The translations under genes were made by a program, and so were the position numbers. From Oceanococcus sp. HetDA_MAG_MS8 (lineage in GTDB: Bacteria; Pseudomonadota; Gammaproteobacteria; Nevskiales; Oceanococcaceae), in assembly GCA_019192445.1 (NCBI GenBank), contig JAHCMK010000003.1:62001-126000 (forward strand): DNA of 64,000 nt. Reading direction: 5' to 3'. Under the pieces are notes generated by a model. The model ran no database searches. It saw only the letters and a program-made list of their open reading frames with translations, and was not told the origin of the DNA. Below are positions 42,589-51,856 of this stretch, piece by piece. The first letter of the stretch is position 1; every line of letters begins with the position of its first letter.

Positions 42589-45500
42589 GACGCCTCCCGG
42601 GCGGGATTGCTTGTATCGGTATCGGTTGAGCGGTTGCGGTAAACCAGCACGTAGCAGGCTGGCAAAACGATCAAGGCCAGCAACAGCGTGGTAACCAGCC
42701 CGCCGACTATTGGTGCGGCAATGCGCTGCATCACCTCGCTGCCAGTGCCCGACCCCAACATGATCGGGATCAGCCCGGCGATGGTTGCCACTGCTGTCAT
42801 CACGACTGGGCGCAAGCGGCGCAGGGCGCCCTCACGAACGGCACTCACAAGGGCGTCTGCGCCGCGCTCGCCGGCTTGCCGGTGCGCCTGCAGGGCCTGA
42901 TTCAGGTACGTCAGCATCACCACGCCGATCTCTACCGCCACGCCGGCGAGCGCGATGAAGCCCACAGCTACGGCGACCGACAGATCGAACCCCAACCAGT
43001 ACAGCAACCAAACCCCGCCTGACAGCGCCATCGGCACAGTCGCCATGATGATCGCCACTTGCGCGGCGGAGCGGAACGCCAGAAAAAGCAGCAGCGCAAT
43101 CACCGTCAGCGTGGCCGGCACGACAAGCTGCAGTCGCTGCTTCGCACGCTGCATGGACTCGAACTGTCCCGACCAGTTGATCGAGTAGCCGGGTGGCACA
43201 TCCAGTTGCTGGCGGACCAGATCGCGTGCATCGGCCACGTACGACCCCACATCACGCTCGGCGATGTCGACAAACACCCAGCCTGTGCGACGAGCATTCT
43301 CGCTCTTGATCATCGGTGCACCGTCTTCAATGCGAATGTCGGCCACATCGCCGAGCAGGATCTGTGCACCGGCCTCGGTGATGATCGGCAAGGTTCGCAA
43401 TGCTTCGGGTGAATCGCGCCACGCTTGCGGGTAGCGCAGGTTGATGGGATAGCGCTCCAGGCCCTCCACGGTCTCGCTCACATTCATACCGCCGATCGCG
43501 GTTCGCACCACGGCTTGTACATCGGCGATGTTCAGACCAAATCTGCCGGCGGCGAGCCGGTCAATATCGACCGTTAGATAGCGCCCGCCGGCGACGCGTT
43601 CGGCGTAAACGCTAGCCGTCCCTTCAACTTGCGGCAGCAGCGCTTCGATGTCGCGCCCAATACGCTGAATCACTTCAAGGTCCGGCCCGTTGACCTTGAT
43701 GCCGACCGGCGTCTTGATGCCGGTGGCCAGCATGTCGATGCGCGTCTTGATGGGCATCACCCAAGCGTTGGTCACACCGGGCAAATCGACGCGCTGGCGA
43801 ATTTCGTCGCGGATGGTGTCCAGCGTCATGCCAGGCCGCCACTCGCTTTCGGGTTTGAAGGTGATCGTGGTCTCGATCATTGTCAGCGGCGCGGGGTCTG
43901 TGGCTGTGTCGGCACGCCCGATCTTGCCGAACACGGTGTCGACCTCGGGCACGCTTTTGATTAGCTTGTCTGTCTGCTGCAGCACTTGCCGCGCCTTGCC
44001 AATGGAGATGCCGGGACGGGTGGTGGGCATGTACATCCAGTCACCTTCGTCCAGCGGCGGCATGAACTCGCTGCCAAGTTGCGTGGCGGGCCAGATTGCT
44101 GTCGCCGTTACGAGCACACTGCCAGCCAGCGCCAACCATGGATGGCGTGTTACGCCGCCTATCACAGGCCTATAGATGGCCGCCAGCCCGCGATTGATCG
44201 GGTTGTCGGATTCCGGGCGGATGCGACCGCGGACGAAGTAGCCCATCAGCACCGGGATTAGAGTGATGGCAAGACCGGCTGCGGCTGCCATGGCGTAGGT
44301 CTTAGTAAATGCCAGCGGCGCAAACAGGCGGCCTTCCTGCGCTTCCAGTGTGAACACCGGCAGAAAGGACAAGGTGATGATGGCCAGCGAAAAGAACAGC
44401 GCCGGGCCGACTTCTCTGGCTGCATCGGTCACGCGCTGCCAGTGGCCTCGGTCATCCTTTCGGCTCATGTGATGGTGCAGGTTCTCGATCATCACGATCG
44501 CGCCGTCCACCATCGCTCCAATGGCAATCGCGATGCCGCCCAGCGACATGATGTTGGCGTTCAGCCCCTGAGCGCGCATGACCAGCAGCGCCACCAGAAT
44601 GCCAATCGGCAAGCTGATGACGGCGACCAGCGCCGAGCGCAGGTGAAACAGAAACAGTGCACACACCAGTGCGACGATCAGCAATTCTTCAACCAGCGTG
44701 GTCTTCAGCGTGTCGATTGCGCGACCGATCAGTTGTGAGCGGTCGTAAACCGTGACGATTTCCACACCACCGGGCAGGCCGCTTCTCAATTCATCCAAGC
44801 GGGCTCGCACCGCGTCGATGGTTGCCTGAGCATTGCCGCCGTGACGCATCACGATGATGCCGCCGACAACATCGCCCTCGCCGTTGAGTTCAGCAATTCC
44901 TCGCCGCAATTGCGGCCCGATTTGTACGGTAGCCACATCGGCCAGGGTGACCACCACGCCGTCGTCGTTGGTCCGCACTGGAATCTGCCGCAGATCGTCG
45001 AGACTGCTCAGGTAGCCGGTGGCCCGCACCATGTATTCGGCCTCGGCCATCTCGATGACGGCCCCGCCGGATTCCTGGTTGGCGCGCTGAATGGCGCGGT
45101 GCACTGCCATCAGCGGAATGCCGTAGCCTCGCAGGCGGTCTGGGTCGGCGATAACTTGGTACTGCCGCACCATGCCACCCACGGTGGCGACCTCCGCCAC
45201 ACCTTCCACAGTTTGCAGCTCGTATTTCAGGAACCAGTTCTGCAAGCTGGTGAGCTGTGCCAAGTCGTGCTGTCCGGTCCGGTCGATGAGCGCGTATTCG
45301 TATATCCAACCCACTCCGGTCGCGTCCGGCCCGAGCCGCGGGCTGGCACCGTCGGGCAGGCTGGGCGCAACCTGCGACAGATACTCCAGCACCCGCGAGC
45401 GCGCCCAGTAAGGATCGGTGCCGTCCTCGAACAGGATGTAGACGAAGGAATCGCCGAAGAACGAAAAGCCGCGCACCGTCTTGGCCTGAGGCACCGACAA

Positions 45501-45719
45501 CATGGCAGTGGACAAGGGGTAGGTGACCTGCTGTTCCACCACCTCGGGCGCCTGCCCGGAATAGGCCGTCCGTACGATTACTTGGACATCGGACAGGTCA
45601 GGGATGGCGTCCACCGGCGTGGAGCGTGCGGCGATCACGCCGGCCACGACGACAAAGCCGGTAAGCAGTAGCACCAGTGGCCGATTGGCCACCGACCATG
45701 CGATCAGGCGTTCAATCAT
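42585..45719 (-). CDS. cusA: CusA-type heavy-metal RND efflux pump (Cu/Ag)
   Basis: 1044-residue HME-RND inner-membrane pump. The transmembrane core LGGIAIAIGAMVDGAIVMIENLHHHM resembles CusA/SilA (monovalent Cu/Ag type) and lacks the extra Asp of CzcA-type pumps. The pore region contains MPPLDEGDWMYMPTTRPG with Met pairs. It forms a tripartite CusCBA complex with the adjacent CusB and CusC, spanning both membranes and exporting periplasmic copper or silver. Length is normal and the gene is intact. Confidence 0.92.
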   Translation of the reverse strand: MIERLIAWSVANRPLVLLLTGFVVVAGVIAARSTPVDAIPDLSDVQVIVRTAYSGQAPEVVEQQVTYPLSTAMLSVPQAKTVRGFSFFGDSFVYILFEDGTDPYWARSRVLEYLSQVAPSLPDGASPRLGPDATGVGWIYEYALIDRTGQHDLAQLTSLQNWFLKYELQTVEGVAEVATVGGMVRQYQVIADPDRLRGYGIPLMAVHRAIQRANQESGGAVIEMAEAEYMVRATGYLSSLDDLRQIPVRTNDDGVVVTLADVATVQIGPQLRRGIAELNGEGDVVGGIIVMRHGGNAQATIDAVRARLDELRSGLPGGVEIVTVYDRSQLIGRAIDTLKTTLVEELLIVALVCALFLFHLRSALVAVISLPIGILVALLVMRAQGLNANIMSLGGIAIAIGAMVDGAIVMIENLHHHMSRKDDRGHWQRVTDAAREVGPALFFSLAIITLSFLPVFTLEAQEGRLFAPLAFTKTYAMAAAAGLAITLIPVLMGYFVRGRIRPESDNPINRGLAAIYRPVIGGVTRHPWLALAGSVLVTATAIWPATQLGSEFMPPLDEGDWMYMPTTRPGISIGKARQVLQQTDKLIKSVPEVDTVFGKIGRADTATDPAPLTMIETTITFKPESEWRPGMTLDTIRDEIRQRVDLPGVTNAWVMPIKTRIDMLATGIKTPVGIKVNGPDLEVIQRIGRDIEALLPQVEGTASVYAERVAGGRYLTVDIDRLAAGRFGLNIADVQAVVRTAIGGMNVSETVEGLERYPINLRYPQAWRDSPEALRTLPIITEAGAQILLGDVADIRIEDGAPMIKSENARRTGWVFVDIAERDVGSYVADARDLVRQQLDVPPGYSINWSGQFESMQRAKQRLQLVVPATLTVIALLLFLAFRSAAQVAIIMATVPMALSGGVWLLYWLGFDLSVAVAVGFIALAGVAVEIGVVMLTYLNQALQAHRQAGERGADALVSAVREGALRRLRPVVMTAVATIAGLIPIMLGSGTGSEVMQRIAAPIVGGLVTTLLLALIVLPACYVLVYRNRSTDTDTSNPAREAS

Positions 45720-45728
45720 CGCGGGTGA

Positions 45729-47585
45729 TTATTTCGGTGCGATCTTGGTCACACGGAAATCGCCAGCAGCCGGACTATCGGCGTCGAACTGGATGGCATC
45801 GCCAGGTGACACGGCGCCCAAATCCACCGAATCCGCAACGTCGAAGCCCATGGTCATGGCCGGCATGTTTAGCGACTCGATGCGGGCGTGTTTGAGGGTG
45901 ATGCGGCGCGCGGCGGGATCAATCGCCTGAACCGTCGCGTCCGTCATATCACCATGCGACATCTCACCGTGATCCATCCCGCTATGTTCCATAGTCCCGT
46001 GATCCATCGAGCCGTGGTCCATGCCGCTGTGATCCATCGAATCATGGCCCATAACCTCGTGATCCATGCCGCCATGATTCATCGACGTGCCACTGATCGG
46101 ATCGATCCGCGTGACGGTGTAAGTGCCCGGGCTCGGGTTCTCGACCGTGACCCGCACCCGGTCGCCAGCCGACAGATTGCTCAGATCGAGGTCTTCCGCC
46201 AAGCCAAAGCCCATCGTCATGCCGGGCATGGACATGCCGTTGCTGCCAACCGGCTCGAACGCGCCGTGCTGCAGCATGATGTTGCGGCGCTGCGCATCCA
46301 CGCTTTGAATGGTGGCATCGGCTTCTCCAACCGGCACGCTCGCGGCGGCAAGCCGCAATGCTTCGGCATCCACGTTGGCCTCTGAATCGAGCAGAAATTG
46401 TCCCGACGTCACCACGCGATCCCCGTCCTGCAGCCCGTCGAGGATCTGCATTTGGTTGCTTGCGGTATGCCCGGTCTTCACGGCAACCACGTCGAAGCCG
46501 CCATCGCCAATCGCCTTGACCACCCGTGCGCCATCACCCGTGCGGATCACGGCTTGAGTGGGGACAAGCAGGGCGTTGTTGATGGCAGGCGTCTGAATGA
46601 CGGCGGCCGCGAACATGCCGGGCCGCAGGCGGCGATCTGCGTTGTCGAACACCAGCCGTACGCGCAGGCTGCGCGTGGCTGCGTCGAGCGTCGGGTAGAC
46701 GTGATCAACGGTGCCTTCCCAGACATGCTCCGGGTAGGCCGCCACGGTTGCTACGGCCAATAGCCCGGTGCGGATTGCATCGGCTTGTGATTCCGGCACT
46801 TGCACTGTCAGCCAGACCTTTGACAGATCGGCCAGCGTCATCACGTGAGTGCCGGGCATCACGAACTGGCCCTGGCGTGCGCCGAGTTCGGCAACGGTCA
46901 GATCACCTGGTGCCTCACGCATCTGGCGCTCGGCCGCTGACCCGCGCCGGGCTACGGCACGCACCTGTGCCTGGGTATAGCCCAGCGCTTGCAAGCGCGC
47001 CGCTGCGGCAGTGCGCAACCTGGGATTGCTGCGCGCGGCGATGTACTCGGCCTCGGCTGCCGCCAACTTGGGTGCGAACAGGGCGTAGAGCGTCTGCCCA
47101 GCCTCCACATCATCACCCTCGGCGGCGATGGCGAATTGCTCCAGCCAGCCCTCGGCGCGGGTGTGAATCATCTGGAAGCTGTTCTCGTTCCAACCAACCG
47201 TGCCAACGGCGCGGACGGGCGTCGTCAGACTGCGTCGTTCGACGGCAGCGGTTCGCACGCCAAGGTTCTGGGCGATTTGTGGGCTGATCGCGACGTCTGC
47301 TCCGCCAGTGTCGTTACCACAGAAAGGCACCAAGTCCATGCCCATCGGTGACTTGCCCGGCGCGTCGCGGCGGAAGTTGGCGTCCATAGGAGCGACCCAG
47401 TAGTCGGCAGCCGCACCGCCCGCACATGGGCCATCGCCACCGGCTGTCGTCATGGCCATGCCGCCGTCAGACATGCCGTCACCGGACATGTCGTGGTGCA
47501 TCGACATCGAGGGTGCTAGCCAATAGCCAAGCCCCACGCCAACGGCGAGTATGAAGGTGGAAATCGCTAAGGTTCGTGTAGTCAT
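45729..47585 (-). CDS. cusB: CusB-like periplasmic adaptor with two fused CusF-like domains
   Basis: 618-residue membrane-fusion protein. N-terminal segment anchor, then a degenerate heavy-metal-binding patch (YWVAPMDANF, PGKSPMGMDLVPFC), then the usual hairpin, lipoyl and beta-barrel domains to about residue 400. The C-terminal 200 residues are unusual: two CusF-like copper domains (each containing MPxMTMGF) flank a Met/His-rich linker of repeated MDHSGMDHG-type units. CusF normally is a separate chaperone, so this is a pump adaptor with built-in copper delivery. Between cusC and cusA in the operon. Confidence 0.9.
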   Translation of the reverse strand: MTTRTLAISTFILAVGVGLGYWLAPSMSMHHDMSGDGMSDGGMAMTTAGGDGPCAGGAAADYWVAPMDANFRRDAPGKSPMGMDLVPFCGNDTGGADVAISPQIAQNLGVRTAAVERRSLTTPVRAVGTVGWNENSFQMIHTRAEGWLEQFAIAAEGDDVEAGQTLYALFAPKLAAAEAEYIAARSNPRLRTAAAARLQALGYTQAQVRAVARRGSAAERQMREAPGDLTVAELGARQGQFVMPGTHVMTLADLSKVWLTVQVPESQADAIRTGLLAVATVAAYPEHVWEGTVDHVYPTLDAATRSLRVRLVFDNADRRLRPGMFAAAVIQTPAINNALLVPTQAVIRTGDGARVVKAIGDGGFDVVAVKTGHTASNQMQILDGLQDGDRVVTSGQFLLDSEANVDAEALRLAAASVPVGEADATIQSVDAQRRNIMLQHGAFEPVGSNGMSMPGMTMGFGLAEDLDLSNLSAGDRVRVTVENPSPGTYTVTRIDPISGTSMNHGGMDHEVMGHDSMDHSGMDHGSMDHGTMEHSGMDHGEMSHGDMTDATVQAIDPAARRITLKHARIESLNMPAMTMGFDVADSVDLGAVSPGDAIQFDADSPAAGDFRVTKIAPK

Positions 47586-47590
47586 CGGAT

Positions 47591-48877
47591 TTACTCCTGT
47601 GCGTTGTTCGACGCAGTGGATTCAAACGGTGCGGGCCCGGCGAGCCAACGCAGCCGGGCCTCGTATTTGTAAATGTCGGTTTCGGCGCGCAGTGCGCCCA
47701 GGCGGGTGGTCAAAAGGTCTTCTTCCGCATCAATGACGTCGCGCGCGGTGCCACTGCCCGCGGCAAAATCGGCCAAGGCGGCTTCTTGCGCCTGCTGGGC
47801 CAGTGGGAGCAAGCGGCTGTGGTACAGCGCGAATGTGCGGATGGCTGATTGCGCCTTGGCATGAACGGAAGCCAGTTCCGCCAAAAGCTCATTACGTCGG
47901 TCGATCTGCTTGGCTGCCAAGCGCGCTTGATCCGACCGGGCCGCATCCAGCGCTGCATCGCGCTTGCGCTGCCCGAACGGCAGGTTCAATACAAAGCCGA
48001 TCTGGCCTCGGTTTTCCTCACGCGGCAGCGTGCCGAGGTACTGCGCGGTGAGGCGGAAGTCCGGTCGATAGTCGAGTTCTGCTAGCGCTGCTTGTTGGGC
48101 CGACCGATCCTCGAGTGCGGCCAGTCTGGCCAAATCGGGGTTGTCATTGCCGAGTGCGCTTGCGACGACCGCTAAGTCCGGGAGTGAGCGTTGCGCAGGT
48201 AGCGCGCCTGGCGGTGCAACGCGAGTGCCAACAGGCTGACTCCGCAAGGCGTTGATGCGGGCGGCAATGCCGTCGCGGTTTGCCCGAAGCGTCAGGGCCT
48301 CCTGCACACGCTGCTCGCGACGCAATGACGCGGTCAGTACACCGCCCTGAGACCCCAGCCCGCTGCGGTACAGACCTTCTGCCGTGTCCTCGAGCTCGGT
48401 CAGCGCTCGCTGCTGAGCGTCGTTCACATCCAGCGCGCCGTGGACGAAGTACCAGTCGGCATACAGCAACCGGGCCATGAGCATGGCGCGCAGTTGCCCA
48501 GCGTCCAACGCTGCGTTTTCGCTTGCGGTCGCAGAACGTGCCGCCGCGCGCCGCGTTGTGCGCTTGCCAAACCATGGCAATGGCTGCTCAAACCGCAATA
48601 TGTGGCCGGTATCCAGGTCGTGGACACCGATCGAGCGTGGCGCAATGGCGTATCCAAGAATCGGGTCGTCAAGCGCCCCAGCTGGTATTTCTCGCGAGCT
48701 TGCGGCATCCACGGCGTGTTCCAGTGACTGAAGGCCGCTGTTGTCGCGCATCACCTGTTCAACAAGAGCGTCTGCAGTCAGCCGATCATCATTGCCCAGG
48801 GCGTGCGCGTAACTCGTCGCACCAATCGCGAGGGCGAGCACCACTGCACTGCAAGGGGCGAATTGTTTTTTATCCAT
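47591..48877 (-). CDS. cusC: CusC-like outer-membrane factor
   Basis: 428-residue TolC-family outer-membrane channel. Signal peptide about 1-26 (ALAIGATSYAHA), two-fold repeated helical and strand segments, with the paired motif LEHAVDAASSREIPAGALDDPILG early and LVQVIDAEEDLLTTRLGALRAE-like region late. Starts 8 bases inside the merR gene end. Exports metal received from CusBA. Confidence 0.88.
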   Translation of the reverse strand: MDKKQFAPCSAVVLALAIGATSYAHALGNDDRLTADALVEQVMRDNSGLQSLEHAVDAASSREIPAGALDDPILGYAIAPRSIGVHDLDTGHILRFEQPLPWFGKRTTRRAAARSATASENAALDAGQLRAMLMARLLYADWYFVHGALDVNDAQQRALTELEDTAEGLYRSGLGSQGGVLTASLRREQRVQEALTLRANRDGIAARINALRSQPVGTRVAPPGALPAQRSLPDLAVVASALGNDNPDLARLAALEDRSAQQAALAELDYRPDFRLTAQYLGTLPREENRGQIGFVLNLPFGQRKRDAALDAARSDQARLAAKQIDRRNELLAELASVHAKAQSAIRTFALYHSRLLPLAQQAQEAALADFAAGSGTARDVIDAEEDLLTTRLGALRAETDIYKYEARLRWLAGPAPFESTASNNAQE

Positions 48878-49307
48878 CCGCGGCTACCTCGCTGTAATCG
48901 TCCGGCAGGTCCTGGATCGACTCGATAACCGGGCAGCCTTCGACGGATCCCTCACCGTCGCAGGCTCTGACGGCGTTGGCCAGAACGCTGTGAATGCTCT
49001 GCAAGCTCTTGATATGTGACTCGATGCGAGCAACGTGCTTTTGCGCCAGCGCTCTAACATCGCGTCGTGAATCGCTGTCCTGAACACGCAGCAGGTCGCG
49101 AATGTCGTCTAGTGAAAAGCCGAGTTGCTTGGCGTGATGAATAAAGCGGGCACGATCGACGGCGTCTGGGTCGTACATGCGGTAGTTGCCAGCAGACCGT
49201 CTGGAAGCGACTAGCAGCCCCTGTGCCTCGTAGAAGCGCAGTGCAGACACCGAAAGCCCAGAAGCGGCAGACAGCGCACCAATTCGGAGTGTATTCCCAT
49301 CGACCAC
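48870..49307 (-). CDS. MerR-family metal regulator (CueR-like)
   Basis: 145-residue MerR regulator with N-terminal winged helix (LRIGALSAASGLSVSALRFYEAQGLL) and long coiled-coil dimer helix. The metal loop has two Cys in CDGEGSVEGC, with CPVIE following. It lacks the extra coiled-coil Cys of ZntR, which favours a monovalent-metal sensor, although the Ser of CueR at that position is replaced by Arg. GTG start at 49307, 3 bases from the methyltransferase stop. It probably activates the copper promoters at 55144 and 56707. Confidence 0.85.
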   Translation of the reverse strand: MVDGNTLRIGALSAASGLSVSALRFYEAQGLLVASRRSAGNYRMYDPDAVDRARFIHHAKQLGFSLDDIRDLLRVQDSDSRRDVRALAQKHVARIESHIKSLQSIHSVLANAVRACDGEGSVEGCPVIESIQDLPDDYSEVAADG

Positions 49308-49310
49308 AGT

Positions 49311-50156
49311 TCAGCCCCGTGAATCCTGATTTGAATTCTGTTGATTCGTCCAGCAGGCGACCATGAGTGGCGCAATCGCGCCCGCATCAGCTGGCAGCAC
49401 GAAATTGGGCATTCGCTGTACAAAATCCCATTGTCCCAGTGCCGTCGCAAATGCATTGAGGCCTTTGGTGTCACCGTCATCATCGTCCACAAAGCACACA
49501 ACAAGAGGCCTTGGGTTACTAGCGAACGACCTTTCGATTCGATCCAAGACCTGCTGCATAACAGGCCCATAAAAGGGGCTATAGAAGAACAGTAGGCAGG
49601 CGCTGTCGGGCAATGAAAACGTCGTGGCGTCCTCGTGGATAAATCGAATTTTGCTGCATCTCTGGTTGCCTGACCGGAAGTTTTGCAAATTCTCGACTGC
49701 CGAATCATGCAATGCATCTGAAAATTCGACACCGATGATTCGAGAAAACGGGAACTCTGCGGCGAGGAAGACGGCCTTCCCCTTCCCGGAGCCATAGTCG
49801 ACAAATGTATAGCTGCTCAGTTCTACGCCGGCTGCGTGCAAACGGTCCATAACGAAGCGGAAACTCTGCTGGGGAACGGGGACGTAAATTTCCCGATCTG
49901 CCGCGCTTTCAGACTCGATGCCCAACTGTCGCGACGATTGTCCGGCCCAAGTGTCGACATTGTGCTCGGCGTCAAAATTTCGATTCACGCGATTCATTCG
50001 CCACAGTGACAAGTAGTAGCGAATTCGGGCAGTAATTCCTCCGATTCCGACGGTGTGGATATACCGGAATGTCCCGCCCACACCATGCCGCTTGAGCTTC
50101 ATCGCAATTTGACGTAGGCCCAACGTGCGGCTGTCTTCGTTGTCAAACTGCGTCAC
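49311..50156 (-). CDS. class I SAM-dependent methyltransferase (copper operon)
   Basis: 281-residue protein with the SAM motif YTFVDYGSGKGKAVFLAAEFPFSRIIGVEFSD and later LPDSACLLFFYSPFYGPVMQQVLDRIE. GTG start at 50156 overlaps the DUF411 stop (GTGA). No signal peptide. Similar methyltransferases occur in copper-resistance loci but have no settled role. It lies directly upstream of merR. Confidence 0.75.
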   Translation of the reverse strand: MTQFDNEDSRTLGLRQIAMKLKRHGVGGTFRYIHTVGIGGITARIRYYLSLWRMNRVNRNFDAEHNVDTWAGQSSRQLGIESESAADREIYVPVPQQSFRFVMDRLHAAGVELSSYTFVDYGSGKGKAVFLAAEFPFSRIIGVEFSDALHDSAVENLQNFRSGNQRCSKIRFIHEDATTFSLPDSACLLFFYSPFYGPVMQQVLDRIERSFASNPRPLVVCFVDDDDGDTKGLNAFATALGQWDFVQRMPNFVLPADAGAIAPLMVACWTNQQNSNQDSRG

Positions 50157-50671
50157 GGTTGATCCTCTGCGTGAGTCTCAGGATGTTGTTCTGCTTTGCC
50201 GTGATGCGCGAAATCAGATCGCTGATCACCGCCAAACGCAATCACCGTGTAGGCGTCCAGCCGGTCACCCATTTCCATGCCAGGCGAGCCAATCGGCATA
50301 CCTGGCACCGCCAAGCCGTCAACGGCAGGCCGCTCCCGCAGCAGACGCTGGATGTCCGGCGCGGGCACGTGGCCTTCGATCAGGTAGCCGCCAATCTTCG
50401 CCGTGTGGCAGGAACGCAGCTCTGCCGGAATGCCCAGCGAACCCTTTAGCGAGTTCATCTGTGGCTCATCCACAACGGTGACGGTGATCCCGTGGCTGCG
50501 CACGTGGTCCACCCACTTCTCGCAGCAGCCGCAGGTTGGTGACTTGTACACCGTCATCTGCGGTTCATTGGGCTGTGCCGTCACCGCCGGTTCTGACTGG
50601 CCACAGCCGGCGAGCAAGCTGCCGGCGAGGATGACAGCACTAACAGGTGCCAAAAATTGGAATCTACTCAT
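50153..50671 (-). CDS. DUF411 metal-binding lipoprotein (CopG-like)
   Basis: 172-residue protein with a lipoprotein signal (GSLLAGCGQ) and the DUF411 core: TVYKSPTCGCCEKWVDHVRSHGITVTVVDE, with a CxxCxCC-type motif (CGCC), then LRSCHTAKIGGYLIEGHVPAPDI. The C-terminal tail is His-rich. Family members (CopG in copper operons) bind copper and can shuttle it in the periplasm. The ATG at 50671 overlaps the upstream stop; the TTG at 50674 is not needed. Confidence 0.88.
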   Translation of the reverse strand: MSRFQFLAPVSAVILAGSLLAGCGQSEPAVTAQPNEPQMTVYKSPTCGCCEKWVDHVRSHGITVTVVDEPQMNSLKGSLGIPAELRSCHTAKIGGYLIEGHVPAPDIQRLLRERPAVDGLAVPGMPIGSPGMEMGDRLDAYTVIAFGGDQRSDFAHHGKAEQHPETHAEDQP

Positions 50672-51834
50672 CAATGTTCATGCTCCTTCTTGCCCGAAGA
50701 CCAGTGCACGTGCTCGATCTGCCAGCCTTCCGCGTGCTTGTGCATGACCAGTGTTTCCGTGCTGATCACGTCGATCTCGCGCTCGCCAAGTTGAGCTTGC
50801 AGCCTTGAGCGCGTTGCAACCCAGGCCCGGTCGCCGTCGATGCCCGATTCGCGCGCAATGAACGTGCGGGTGGCTTGTTCGAGAAACGCCATGTCGCTAC
50901 GCATATGCCCTCCGGCGTATTCGTCTGCCGACGTTTCTGCACCACCGGATTCGAAAATCAACACATCGGGCTTCAACAGCCGCCGCACGGCGGCCTCGTC
51001 GCCAGTGGCCAGCGCCGTGTAGAAGGCATTGGCTGCGGCTTCAGCGGCATTTCTAGCCGGGGGCGCAAGGTTGCTTTCCGCTGGCTGATCTCCGTGCGCC
51101 TGCGCGCCATGGTCGTGAGCGCTGTGGTCATGCCCATCGTGATCGTGCCCGCTTGCTGCGGCAGCCGTCGCAGGCGCTTCATGATCTTGAGCGTGGTCGT
51201 GCGCGTGGTCGCTATGCCCATCGGTCGCGTCTTCTACCGCAGAGGGTGTTGGCATCGCATGGTGTTCATCGTCACCTGGTCCGTGCCGATGGTCGTGCCC
51301 GTCGTCAGCGCCCAGCGTCTGCCCGGCGTCGCGCAGCAGCGATTGGTAGGCCTCGGCATCGCCACCCTCCATGGCCTGCAAGAACGCCACCAGCGCCCAC
51401 AACTCATCGTCTTCGTGTGTTGGGCCGAAAGCGGGCATGCCGGTCATTCGCACACCGTTGCTAATCACCCAGAACTGTTCTGCAGGCGTGCCGTGGCTTG
51501 CCATGTTCAGCAGTTGGGGCGGTTGCGGGTTCATACCCGTCGCCGTCGGCGTTTCACTAAGACCGGGCGGCGTGTGGCACGTGCTGCACATCGCCTCGAA
51601 ATTGCGCGCGCCAACCAATACGTTGTTGCGAGCATTCAAGCCTTCGGGAACCACAACGCGCTTGGCCTGGCGGGACACTGCGTTGTGGTAAGTGCTGTGC
51701 AAGAACCAATCGACGGCAGCGGCGTCATGCTTGGTCGCCGCCACGTTGACAAGGCCGAACTGCGACACTGCAAGCGCACCAACGAAAAGAGTGGCCAGCG
51801 TGAGGGCTGAGCCGACAAGAATCCCTTTGGTCAT
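50671..51834 (-). CDS. cytochrome c fused through a His-rich linker to a SnoaL/DUF4440-like domain
   Basis: 387-residue exported protein. N-terminal membrane anchor, a c-type haem motif CSTCH at residues 83-87 with MTGMPAFGPTH supplying the Met ligand, then a long His-rich region (about residues 175-250, repeated HDHDGHDH patches), then a C-terminal NTF2/SnoaL-like domain (AANAFYTALATGDEAAVRRLLKPDVLIFESGG ... VISTETLVMHKHAEGWQIEHVHWS). The His-rich part likely binds copper. Such a three-part fusion is rare to my knowledge. It sits between copB and the DUF411 gene. Confidence 0.85.
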   Translation of the reverse strand: MTKGILVGSALTLATLFVGALAVSQFGLVNVAATKHDAAAVDWFLHSTYHNAVSRQAKRVVVPEGLNARNNVLVGARNFEAMCSTCHTPPGLSETPTATGMNPQPPQLLNMASHGTPAEQFWVISNGVRMTGMPAFGPTHEDDELWALVAFLQAMEGGDAEAYQSLLRDAGQTLGADDGHDHRHGPGDDEHHAMPTPSAVEDATDGHSDHAHDHAQDHEAPATAAAASGHDHDGHDHSAHDHGAQAHGDQPAESNLAPPARNAAEAAANAFYTALATGDEAAVRRLLKPDVLIFESGGAETSADEYAGGHMRSDMAFLEQATRTFIARESGIDGDRAWVATRSRLQAQLGEREIDVISTETLVMHKHAEGWQIEHVHWSSGKKEHEH

Positions 51835-51856
51835 CGGTAGACTCGGTTGATTGTGA

